This document shows, piece after piece, positions 41,622-49,873 of a stretch of DNA of 64,000 bases. The DNA is from an uncultured Bacteroidota bacterium (GTDB lineage: Bacteria; Bacteroidota; Bacteroidia; Flavobacteriales; Flavobacteriaceae): assembly GCA_902577515.1 (NCBI GenBank), contig CACGZJ010000007.1, forward strand, positions 1 to 64,000. Reading direction: 5' to 3'. The position numbers were made by a program, and so were the translations under genes. The notes under the pieces were generated by a model. It did no database searches and was not told where the DNA came from. It worked only from the letters and a program-made list of their open reading frames with translations. Each line of letters opens with the position of its first letter. The stretch's first letter is position 1.

Positions 41622-42281
41622 CTAGTGTTCATTTTTTATTTTAACGTAGTTAGATGCCTTTTTCTTGAATTTATTAAATCTAGGTATTGAAACATTTTGA
41701 ATGTATGGGCTATAAGGATTCTTTTTTTCAAAATCTTGATGATATTCTTCAGCATGATAAAAATCTGTTATTTCTTTAACTTCTGTAATAATTTTTTTAC
41801 CAAAAATTGAATTTGTAGATAGAAAATCAATATAATTTTTGATTTTATTCTTTTCATCAACATTTGAATAAAAGGCAATTGACCTATAGTGAGATCCATA
41901 ATCTGGTCCCTGCCTGTTAGGTGTGGTAGGATCATGAGAATCAAAGAAAACCTTAAGAAGAGTTTCAAAGGAAATAATGTCACTATCATAGATAATTTCA
42001 ATAGCTTCAGCATGACCCGTTTTACCTGATATAACCTGATAATAGTTAGGATTAATAGTTGATCCTCCTGCATAGCCTGAATAGACTTCTTTTACACCAT
42101 CAAGGCTTTCATAGATTGTTTCAACACACCAAAAACATCCTGAGGCAAAATATGCCCTATTCATCTCATTATATTTTACATCGTTAATTTGATTTACTGG
42201 CATACTGTTATCATAAGCTTTCTGAGAACTAATATCACAAGCAGATATTATCAAAAGAAAGGTTATTATATATTTTTTCAT
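41622..42281 (-). CDS. msrA: Peptide-methionine (S)-S-oxide reductase, lipoprotein-like leader
   Basis: ASGCFWCVETIYESLDGVKEVYSGYAGG; YHAEEYHQDF; N-terminal SACD lipobox. Confidence 0.94.
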   Translation of the reverse strand: MKKYIITFLLIISACDISSQKAYDNSMPVNQINDVKYNEMNRAYFASGCFWCVETIYESLDGVKEVYSGYAGGSTINPNYYQVISGKTGHAEAIEIIYDSDIISFETLLKVFFDSHDPTTPNRQGPDYGSHYRSIAFYSNVDEKNKIKNYIDFLSTNSIFGKKIITEVKEITDFYHAEEYHQDFEKKNPYSPYIQNVSIPRFNKFKKKASNYVKIKNEH

Positions 42282-42338
42282 ATTAATTAAATCTATGCAA
42301 AGATAATATCATATAAGATTATTAAAATATCGCCAAAG

Positions 42339-43169
42339 TTAATTTTTATCTAAAAATTTATTAATTAAAATTATGTCATCCTTCAAAGTAAGATCTGGTA
42401 CATGTTCACAAATTTTAAAAACTTTGACAGATCCTTTTCCGTCATTAATCATATTTTGAATAGCTGTAGCAATCTCTTTTTCTCCCCTCTCTTCATTAAT
42501 TTCACAATTGGCTAGATATTTATAAACTTGTTCTCCAATAAATGAGAAAATATTCATACTAACATACTTTTCCGTGTAATAATTTTTTAAAGTCTCTCTG
42601 TCAGGCTTTTCAATAATTTTAGATAGAAAATCATTTTTAATTTCTAAAATTGAAAAAGATGAAATCTTTTCTTCTTTATACTCAAGACATCTAAAATCAT
42701 AGCCAATCATAGAATTATATAGATACTCATCTTTAAGAGTTTTAATAGCTTTTGGAGAATATAGATTATCAGAATTACAAATTAAAAATCTTATTTTTTT
42801 TAATTCTGGAAATTGATTCATAGTTTGAAAAATCGCATCAGCAGTACCAAGTGGTTTAGAACTTCCATAAAAGTCTTGAAAAGCAAATTTTATATCAACC
42901 GATAGTTCTTTTGCAATTTTATTTAGATAATTTTGAAATTTAAGTGAGTCTTGAGATAATATTATATAGAATTCGTTAATATCTGCAATAAGAGAATTTT
43001 TAATTATATGATATATAATTGTTTCATTTTTTTTACCAACTTCTATGAATCCCTTAGCTTTAGAGTTAGATTGTTTAATTTGATCTTTTGAAATATTAGT
43101 ATTGCTTTTAGAAGATTTCATTCTAGAAGATACTCCAGCAGCCATTATAATTAGAGGAGTATTATTCAT
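42339..43169 (-). CDS. Nucleotidyltransferase (sugar-1-phosphate NTP-transferase-like)
   Basis: IIMAAGVSSRMKSS; FLICNSDNLY; overlaps upstream GHMP kinase by 8 nt. Confidence 0.8.
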   Translation of the reverse strand: MNNTPLIIMAAGVSSRMKSSKSNTNISKDQIKQSNSKAKGFIEVGKKNETIIYHIIKNSLIADINEFYIILSQDSLKFQNYLNKIAKELSVDIKFAFQDFYGSSKPLGTADAIFQTMNQFPELKKIRFLICNSDNLYSPKAIKTLKDEYLYNSMIGYDFRCLEYKEEKISSFSILEIKNDFLSKIIEKPDRETLKNYYTEKYVSMNIFSFIGEQVYKYLANCEINEERGEKEIATAIQNMINDGKGSVKVFKICEHVPDLTLKDDIILINKFLDKN

Positions 43170-44241
43170 AATTAATAGTTGGACCTTTACCTAGATTAGC
43201 AATAAAGGCATCTTTAACACCATAACTTTTTAATTCATCAACAATTTTTGACGAAGCTGATCTATCTTTTGAAAGACATACAATTGACCCTCCACCGCCG
43301 GATCCTACAATTTTGGAACCTATAGATCCAAATTCCTTAGCTATATCTATCATATCATCAATTTCTGGAGTGGTGATCCTCAAGTCATTTTTTAAGAAAT
43401 TATGATGAATATTCATTAAATCAGCAATTTTCTCAATATTTAACTGCTCTTTTTGAAATTCATATTTTGCATCCATTGTAGTTTTATAATTACCAACAGC
43501 AGCTCTAAAATATGGTTTCATATTTTCATCAAGAAATTCAAGACACTCATCCAGATTAATATTTTTAATGTTTTTAAAACTAAAACCACTTACATTTTTA
43601 TTTACTATCTCGATAGACTTAGATGCGTTTTCTTTAAGTATTTTTAAAAGTCCCTGCGTATCTTTACTTTGGTTTGAAACACCAATAACCATATCACACA
43701 AATTGTGATCAAAAGTCTTGATATTGTCAGTAATAGTATCCAGATATATTGTTTTACCGTTAGCTATAGTGTATTGATCCATTTTTCCTCCAGAACCACC
43801 TATCTCTAAAACCTCAATCCTATATGATATTTCTGCCAATAAATTTGAAGTTATTTCATAATTAGTAAACGTAGTAAGAAGAAAATTTACCCATGCTACA
43901 ATTAATGCTGACGAACTAGATAGACCAGAATTTATTGGAATTGTACTAGTAATTGTTATATCATATCCAAATTTAGGAATACAGTCATAGTCTCTTAAAA
44001 CATTTAGTGCAATCTTTAGAAAGTCACTTTCATCTTTATCAAATTCTTTATTTAATGGTATTATATCTACTAATCCTAGATCTTTTTTATTGATTTTAAA
44101 TTCATTAGAGCTGTTTTTTTTAGCTTGTATCTTAATTTCATTATTTATTGTAGTAGCAATTATTGGTAGTCCCAAATAATCTTGATGATCACCAAATAAG
44201 CAGACTCTTCCTGGAGCTTTAGATACTACTTTTTTATACAT
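43162..44241 (-). CDS. GHMP-family sugar kinase
   Basis: APGRVCLFGDHQDYLG; PINSGLSSSSALIVAW; GSKIVGSGGGGSIVCL. Confidence 0.87.
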   Translation of the reverse strand: MYKKVVSKAPGRVCLFGDHQDYLGLPIIATTINNEIKIQAKKNSSNEFKINKKDLGLVDIIPLNKEFDKDESDFLKIALNVLRDYDCIPKFGYDITITSTIPINSGLSSSSALIVAWVNFLLTTFTNYEITSNLLAEISYRIEVLEIGGSGGKMDQYTIANGKTIYLDTITDNIKTFDHNLCDMVIGVSNQSKDTQGLLKILKENASKSIEIVNKNVSGFSFKNIKNINLDECLEFLDENMKPYFRAAVGNYKTTMDAKYEFQKEQLNIEKIADLMNIHHNFLKNDLRITTPEIDDMIDIAKEFGSIGSKIVGSGGGGSIVCLSKDRSASSKIVDELKSYGVKDAFIANLGKGPTINYE

Positions 44242-44291
44242 TTATTTTAATTTTTTAGTAATTTAATTTAATAAAAACAATTATAATTGGA

Positions 44292-45242
44292 ATGATTCCG
44301 AAAAATAATCATAAAGAAATTCCTGGTAATCCATCAACGGCCAAAAGTTCTATTAAAAAGCTTAGAACTGAAGCTACTGAAGATTCTTTAAGAGTCCTGA
44401 CGATTGAAGATTGGAAATTTTGGAGAGATAATGGATATATAGTAATAAAAAATGCTGTGCCCAGAGAGCAAGCTTTAGAAACTGCTGAATTTATATGGGA
44501 ATTTGATGAAAAGGATCCTAAAGATCCTTCAACATGGTACGCTGATGCAAGAGCAGAAATGCAAATGAAAGAACTTGCAGGTACTGGAATGGTTGAAGTA
44601 TATAATACTCAGCACTTATGGAATAACAGACAATATCAAAAGATATATGACGCATTTGTTGATATATGGGGGACAGAGAAACTGTGGGTAACTATTGATA
44701 GGGCTAATCTTAATTTTCCAATAAGGCCAGGATTTGAATATAAAGGATTTATTCATTGGGATTATGATCCTGATACAAAACCCCAAAATGTTCAAGGTGT
44801 TTTAGCATTGTCAGATCAGACTGATCAGAATATGGGAGGATTTCAATGTATTCCATGGTTATATAGAAATTATGATACTTGGAAACTTTCTCAGCCGGAG
44901 GATAGAGATAAATTTAAACCAGATATTACAGGACTTGAAGATAAACTGGTTAAGGTTTCTCTTAAAGCAGGTGATTTATTAATTTTTAACAGCACACAAC
45001 CACACGGAATTAGACCTAACAATTCAAAAGATAAAGTTAGAATTGCACAGTATATTTCTATGATGCCTGCTCAAGAAGATGATAATGCTCTTGTAGAATG
45101 GAGGATTAGTTCATGGAAGAATAGAATTGCACCTGAAGGTTATGCTTTTCCAGGAGATCCAAGAAATTGGGAGCAAACAAAGTATAAAACTGCTGAATTA
45201 TCTCCCCTAGGAAGAAAAGTTCTTGGTTTAGATAAGTGGTAA
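44292..45242 (+). CDS. Phytanoyl-CoA dioxygenase (PhyH) family protein
   Basis: HWDYD (HxD), distal HGIRPN, KAGDLLIFNST. Confidence 0.87.
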   Translation: MIPKNNHKEIPGNPSTAKSSIKKLRTEATEDSLRVLTIEDWKFWRDNGYIVIKNAVPREQALETAEFIWEFDEKDPKDPSTWYADARAEMQMKELAGTGMVEVYNTQHLWNNRQYQKIYDAFVDIWGTEKLWVTIDRANLNFPIRPGFEYKGFIHWDYDPDTKPQNVQGVLALSDQTDQNMGGFQCIPWLYRNYDTWKLSQPEDRDKFKPDITGLEDKLVKVSLKAGDLLIFNSTQPHGIRPNNSKDKVRIAQYISMMPAQEDDNALVEWRISSWKNRIAPEGYAFPGDPRNWEQTKYKTAELSPLGRKVLGLDKW

Positions 45243-45257
45243 AAAATAAAAGATAGA

Positions 45258-46043
45258 TTGAATCTTAATTTAAAAAATAAAAAGGTATTTATTTCAGGAT
45301 CAACTAAAGGTATTGGCTATGAAACAGCTAGATTATTTCTAGATGAAGGAGCCTTGGTTATTATTAATGGAAGAACAAAATCTAGTGTAGATAACGCACT
45401 ATTAAAACTTAATAATAAAAATGCCAGTGGAATAATTACTGACTTTATAGATGATTCTCAAGTTGAAAAACTTATAGATGAAATTCCGGATGATATTGAT
45501 ATCCTCATAAACAATGTTGGAATCTTTAGAGGTAAAAACTTTTTTGATGAAACAACAGAAGACTGGGATGATCATTTTAAGGTAAACCTAATGAGCGGAG
45601 TTAAATTATCAAAATATTTTCTACCTAAAATGATTAAAAAAAATTGGGGAAGAATTATTTTTATTTCATCTGAATGCTCAACACTTGTTCCAGGTGATCT
45701 ATTGAGTTACAGTGTATCTAAAGCTTCTGTAAGTATATTTTCAAGTGGTTTGGCTAAACTTACGAAAGGATCTAATGTTACAGTAAATACTATAGTACCA
45801 GGATCTACATTATCTGAAGGATCAGAAGAATTTCTTACTGAAACTGCAAAAAGAGAAAATAAGACAAAAGAGGAGGTAGAAGAAAGCTTTTTTAAGAATA
45901 TTAGAGATTCTTCATTAATCTCAAGATTCTTAACTGTTAGTGAAGTTGCAAATACTATTTTGTACTTTTCAAGCCCTCTTTCTTCAGGAACAAATGGTGC
46001 ATCAATTAGAGTTGATGGAGGAAGTATGGGTTCAATTATATAA
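45258..46043 (+). CDS. SDR-family oxidoreductase (TTG start)
   Basis: ISGSTKGIGYETA, NNVGIF, YSVSKAS. Confidence 0.9.
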   Translation: MNLNLKNKKVFISGSTKGIGYETARLFLDEGALVIINGRTKSSVDNALLKLNNKNASGIITDFIDDSQVEKLIDEIPDDIDILINNVGIFRGKNFFDETTEDWDDHFKVNLMSGVKLSKYFLPKMIKKNWGRIIFISSECSTLVPGDLLSYSVSKASVSIFSSGLAKLTKGSNVTVNTIVPGSTLSEGSEEFLTETAKRENKTKEEVEESFFKNIRDSSLISRFLTVSEVANTILYFSSPLSSGTNGASIRVDGGSMGSII

Positions 46044-46073
46044 AAAAACCCACTAAATAAAGTGGGTTTTTTT
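46042..46073 (+). terminator. Bidirectional intrinsic terminator AAAAAAACCCACT-AAATAA-AGTGGGTTTTTTT
   Basis: Perfect 13-bp stem between convergent genes, flanked by A and T tracts. Confidence 0.9.
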
Positions 46074-46093
46074 AAAAAATAAATAATAGACGA

Positions 46094-46582
46094 TTATTCC
46101 ATTTCTGCATCCCATTGGTTTACACGGAATACTTTACCATCACGAATAAAAATCCTATCAATTATTCTAAGATTTTCTTGAGAACCATCTTTTAAAAATC
46201 TATTTTCAGAGAAAACAACTGTTACTCTAGTAAAGTCTTGACCCTCTTTTGTCAATGGCACCGAATTCCAAATAGTTCTTTTTATAGAATCGTATGGTGA
46301 GTGTAACTGCATTACAACATCAGATACTTGATCATTTGACATAGTCATTGAAATACCACCTTTTGGAGGAGCATATGTAACACTGTCAGCCATCATTTCA
46401 GCCATATAATCAACGTTTTTATCAGCGTAGGCCATAACAAGATCCATTGCAATTTGATTATCTTCATCAGATCCAAGAATGTAACTTGAACCATTCCTAT
46501 CGTATCCGGCAGATTTCTCTACGATTGTTGATTCACAACCAATAAATGATATAGCTGCTAATAATAATATATATTTTTTCAT
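46094..46582 (-). CDS. Putative lipoprotein, SnoaL/NTF2-like fold
   Basis: MKKYILLLAAISFIGC lipobox; NTF2-like length and YADKNVDYMAEMMADSVTY. Confidence 0.68.
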   Translation of the reverse strand: MKKYILLLAAISFIGCESTIVEKSAGYDRNGSSYILGSDEDNQIAMDLVMAYADKNVDYMAEMMADSVTYAPPKGGISMTMSNDQVSDVVMQLHSPYDSIKRTIWNSVPLTKEGQDFTRVTVVFSENRFLKDGSQENLRIIDRIFIRDGKVFRVNQWDAEME

Positions 46583-46602
46583 AATTATAATTCAGCATTA
46601 AA

Positions 46603-47145
46603 TTATTCAGAACCTGAAGCAGCTTGAGCTGCAGTTAATTCAGTTAGGAATCCTTTTCCATCAACATGAATGTTATGATAAATAATTTTACCTTCATCAT
46701 TCCATCCATAATTTAAATGAATAAATTGTGTGACTTGATTACCTGTGAATTTACCTGTACCTGTCCAAGTCCCCCAATAATGGGTCCAAGTTCCAAATTC
46801 ATCGTAATAATTTGTATGTAATCCACCTCCAGTTCCATCATCTGCGCCTGGCATCCACATTGAAATATTATCAAATAGAGCATGGTGTTGCGAATCAGTT
46901 TCTAGAAAAGAATCTTTATTTACCTCAAAACCAGGTATAGAGTTATTTCCTTGAAGATCATCTGAAATTATTGATTGATCATAATTAGGATCATAACTAT
47001 CAGTACCGTAGGCCATATAGTTTTCAAACATTTTTTGTATTGCTTGAGTTTTGTCGTCATCAACTTTAACTGATGCTATAGAATCAGAAGGCTGTTGACA
47101 TGCAACAAATAAAATCGCTGCAAATAATAAAATAAATTTTTTCAT
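46603..47145 (-). CDS. Putative lipoprotein, SnoaL/NTF2-like fold
   Basis: MKKFILLFAAILFVAC lipobox; terminal HLNYGWNDEGKIIYHNIHVDG. Confidence 0.66.
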   Translation of the reverse strand: MKKFILLFAAILFVACQQPSDSIASVKVDDDKTQAIQKMFENYMAYGTDSYDPNYDQSIISDDLQGNNSIPGFEVNKDSFLETDSQHHALFDNISMWMPGADDGTGGGLHTNYYDEFGTWTHYWGTWTGTGKFTGNQVTQFIHLNYGWNDEGKIIYHNIHVDGKGFLTELTAAQAASGSE

Positions 47146-47235
47146 GTTTTAAATTTTAAATTGATTTATAATCTGAAGATAAAAAAACCTCTTCACTTTG
47201 CAATGAAAAGGTTCTAAGATTTTTTAAATGGTAAT

Positions 47236-47721
47236 TTATTCTTGATCAGGCATTACTGACATGACAAGACCTGTAGCATCACCAAAGTCGGCACCATTAA
47301 TAATTTTACCTTCTTCATTAAAAGTTAAATAGTGATACCATAAACCTCTAAAGGTTTTACCTGATGCAGTATTAGTTCCAGACCAATATCCATAAGTTCT
47401 AACACTTCCGTTTGGAATTCCAGTTTCTGGATCAGCTCCAGGAAGATAATTTTCTGCTTCCCAAGTGATATCCTCCATAGCATCTTGCCAACCTTTAAGA
47501 TATTCTCTAGTCTGTTCTTTGTTCATTATAGGTCCTTGATAAAATGCACTTTGATATTCAATCTCATCTGCATAAAAATCCATAGTTGCATCAAGATCTT
47601 CAGTAACAAATACTTCAAACCACTGTTTCGTAGTCTCAAGATTTTTTGCATAATCTGGGTGTTGAATATTAGAACATGATATGAAAAGCCCTAAAGTGAT
47701 TAATAATAAAAATTTTTTCAT
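47236..47721 (-). CDS. Putative lipoprotein, SnoaL/NTF2-like fold
   Basis: MKKFLLLITLGLFISC lipobox; FVTEDLDATMDFYADEIEY, WYHYLTFNEEGKI. Confidence 0.7.
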   Translation of the reverse strand: MKKFLLLITLGLFISCSNIQHPDYAKNLETTKQWFEVFVTEDLDATMDFYADEIEYQSAFYQGPIMNKEQTREYLKGWQDAMEDITWEAENYLPGADPETGIPNGSVRTYGYWSGTNTASGKTFRGLWYHYLTFNEEGKIINGADFGDATGLVMSVMPDQE

Positions 47722-47825
47722 AATAGATTAGTTTAAGTCATCAAGATACAAAAAAACAATTCCTTTATTAAAAAGAGAGGTTTTTAAATTTATAATTGGT
47801 ATAGTTCAACCTAATATGAAAGAAA

Positions 47826-48431
47826 TTAAAGCTCTAATCTATTATGATCTAATGCCCAGCGCTTTACTTTTTGAACTAGACCTGTAGAAGAACCGACAAG
47901 TTTTGCTGTTCTTCTAATACTTTCACCACGTTTTAAATGTCTTAGAATATTAATGTTTTTGGCTTTATCAAAAAACTCATCAACAGATTCTAATTGTCTT
48001 CCTCCTACTCCCTTATATCTTCCTAATTCTTTAGCTTGCTGTACACCAAAACGATGAGACTCAACTCTATTTTGATATTCCATATTTGCAAGAGATCTAA
48101 ATAGATTCAAGAATAATATTGTATCAGGTTTAACTCGTCCATAATCATCAGTAGTTTCCAATTTTTCCAAATTAGAAATTAATGAAACATCATTTTGAAT
48201 AAAAAAATCAATTGAATTTAGGACATCAATCTGATTTCTGCCCAGAACTGATATACTTGGCACAATTACTTTCGTAATTTTCTTTTGTTTAATTAAGGCA
48301 AATAATAAAGAGCCTTTCTCCCTCTTTGGAAAGGGAATTATACTTGAACATAGATCAACATATACATTTTCTCTTTTAGATAAACTTTCTGCCTCTAAAT
48401 TATCAGTTGTTTGAAAATAAGAAATAATCAC
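47826..48431 (-). CDS. Serine-recombinase/resolvase-like protein with degenerate catalytic motif and C-terminal HTH (GTG start)
   Basis: Resolvase-type layout: ISVLGRNQIDVL, NLFRSLANMEYQNRVESHRFGVQQAKELGRYKG, Hin-like HTH ILRHLKRGESIRRTAKLVGSSTGLVQKVKR; catalytic YxRVS replaced by YFQTTD. Confidence 0.8.
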   Translation of the reverse strand: MIISYFQTTDNLEAESLSKRENVYVDLCSSIIPFPKREKGSLLFALIKQKKITKVIVPSISVLGRNQIDVLNSIDFFIQNDVSLISNLEKLETTDDYGRVKPDTILFLNLFRSLANMEYQNRVESHRFGVQQAKELGRYKGVGGRQLESVDEFFDKAKNINILRHLKRGESIRRTAKLVGSSTGLVQKVKRWALDHNRLEL

Positions 48432-48439
48432 CGTGCTTT

Positions 48440-48455
48440 ATTAATATGTATTAAT
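48440..48455. promoter_or_regulatory. Dyad site 1 ATTAATATGTATTAAT
   Basis: 7-bp inverted arms around TG, 8 bp upstream of the recombinase-like start codon. Confidence 0.4.
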
Positions 48456-48469
48456 TATACATTATTATA

Positions 48470-48477
48470 CAAATATA
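48470..48477 (-). promoter_or_regulatory. -7 element TATATTTG for recombinase-like gene
   Basis: Minus-strand TAnnTTTG 38 nt upstream of GTG. Confidence 0.45.
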
Positions 48478-48587
48478 AATATTATATTTAAATTAAAAAA
48501 TTTAGAATATAGAAGTTATAAAACATAAAATTGATAATAATTATTAAAATTGTTTATTTATTCTTTATATAATAATACACTTTGAAA

Positions 48588-48601
48588 ATAATACGTATTA
48601 A
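48588..48601. promoter_or_regulatory. Dyad site 2 ATAATACGTATTAA (perfect core TAATACGTATTA)
   Basis: 12-bp perfect palindrome; 12/14 match to site 1; 147 bp centre to centre. Confidence 0.4.
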
Positions 48602-48624
48602 TAAATTAATTATATAAAAAACAC

Positions 48625-48632
48625 TAAATTTG
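48625..48632 (+). promoter_or_regulatory. -7 element TAAATTTG for 28-aa ORF
   Basis: Exact TAnnTTTG, 14 nt upstream of ATG 48647. Confidence 0.5.
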
Positions 48633-48646
48633 AAAAAAATAAATAT

Positions 48647-48733
48647 ATGGGTGTAGGAGGAATATTTATAGGAACATTAGCATTAATATTTGCTATTGTT
48701 ATTATAGTGGAAATTAACCAGCGAATATTTTAA
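48647..48733 (+). CDS. Putative 28-aa single-TM microprotein MGVGGIFIGTLALIFAIVIIVEINQRIF
   Basis: Hydrophobic helix + polar C-terminus; good -7 element upstream; absent from ORF track. Confidence 0.5.
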   Translation: MGVGGIFIGTLALIFAIVIIVEINQRIF

Positions 48734-49806
48734 TCTAAGAAAACAGTATTTGATTTTTTTACTGCTTCATCACATGCAAGGGCAATCTGCAAACTTTTAT
48801 ATGCATCTTCCATGTGTGACTTTAGGTCTTCATCATTAACTATAGAGTTATAAAAAAATTCTTGTTCGTTGTCACATAGATCTTGATGAGATGGATCTTC
48901 ATCATATACAATCTTTTTATTAGGCGATATGAACTTATGATTTTCATCTAATTCAGAACTATGAATTTTTAGACAATTATTTTTAGTATGATTCTCTAAA
49001 TTATCAGAATCTTTTTCAAATACATCATCATCAGATACAATTGAAACTGATCCTTTAGGACCAATCACATCTTTTACAAAGAAAGCTGTCTCACTAATCA
49101 TTGGACCCCAACCAGCTTCATACCATCCAACAGATCCATCTTCAAATCTAATTTGTAATTGCCCATAGTTATAATTATCATTTGGTACTTCATCTGATAA
49201 TCTTACTCCAATTGCAGAGACGCTTAAAGGTTTTGACTCTGTCATTTGACACATAACATCCAAATAGTGAACACCACAATCAACAATGGGACTTAATGAA
49301 GCAAGAAGACTTTTATGGACATCCCACGTACCTCCTGAGCTTTGTTGGTTTAAATTCATCCTCATTGCAAGGGGTTTCCCAAGTTTCTTTGATTCTTTTA
49401 TAAATTCTTTCCATATAGGGTGGTGCCTTAATATGTAACCTACAACTAGCTTTTTGTTTTTTTCCTCTGCTTTTTCAATAATTTTTCTTGAACCAATTAA
49501 ATCAGCTGCAATTGGCTTTTCTAAAAAAATATGACAGTTATTATCAAGAGCAAATAATGAAATTTCTTCATGTGTATCTGGATATGTTGATATACATACT
49601 GCATCAGGTTTAGTAATTAAAATTGCTTCTTTGAAGTCGGAAAATAGGGGATAATTAGAACCTAGGCATCTATTCAAGTCTTCTTTACTTTTTCCCCTTG
49701 AAACTAGTCCACATATTTCAAAGCCATCATGATTGTGATACGCAGTAGCATGAGAGCCACCCATGTTACCACAACCGATAACTAAAACTGAAATTTTATT
49801 ACTCAT
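48730..49806 (-). CDS. Gfo/Idh/MocA-family oxidoreductase
   Basis: VIGCGNMGGSHATAY, FLEKPIAAD. Confidence 0.92.
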   Translation of the reverse strand: MSNKISVLVIGCGNMGGSHATAYHNHDGFEICGLVSRGKSKEDLNRCLGSNYPLFSDFKEAILITKPDAVCISTYPDTHEEISLFALDNNCHIFLEKPIAADLIGSRKIIEKAEEKNKKLVVGYILRHHPIWKEFIKESKKLGKPLAMRMNLNQQSSGGTWDVHKSLLASLSPIVDCGVHYLDVMCQMTESKPLSVSAIGVRLSDEVPNDNYNYGQLQIRFEDGSVGWYEAGWGPMISETAFFVKDVIGPKGSVSIVSDDDVFEKDSDNLENHTKNNCLKIHSSELDENHKFISPNKKIVYDEDPSHQDLCDNEQEFFYNSIVNDEDLKSHMEDAYKSLQIALACDEAVKKSNTVFLD

Positions 49807-49873
49807 ATTTTAAATTTTCATAATTATAATTCAAACTTATGTATTAACAAAATTTTTTCATATTTTAATACTG

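Noticed and set aside
47826-48431. Active mobile element or invertible promoter at the resolvase-like gene
   Set aside because: No flanking long inverted repeats, target-site duplications or cargo seen; catalytic residues look degenerate.
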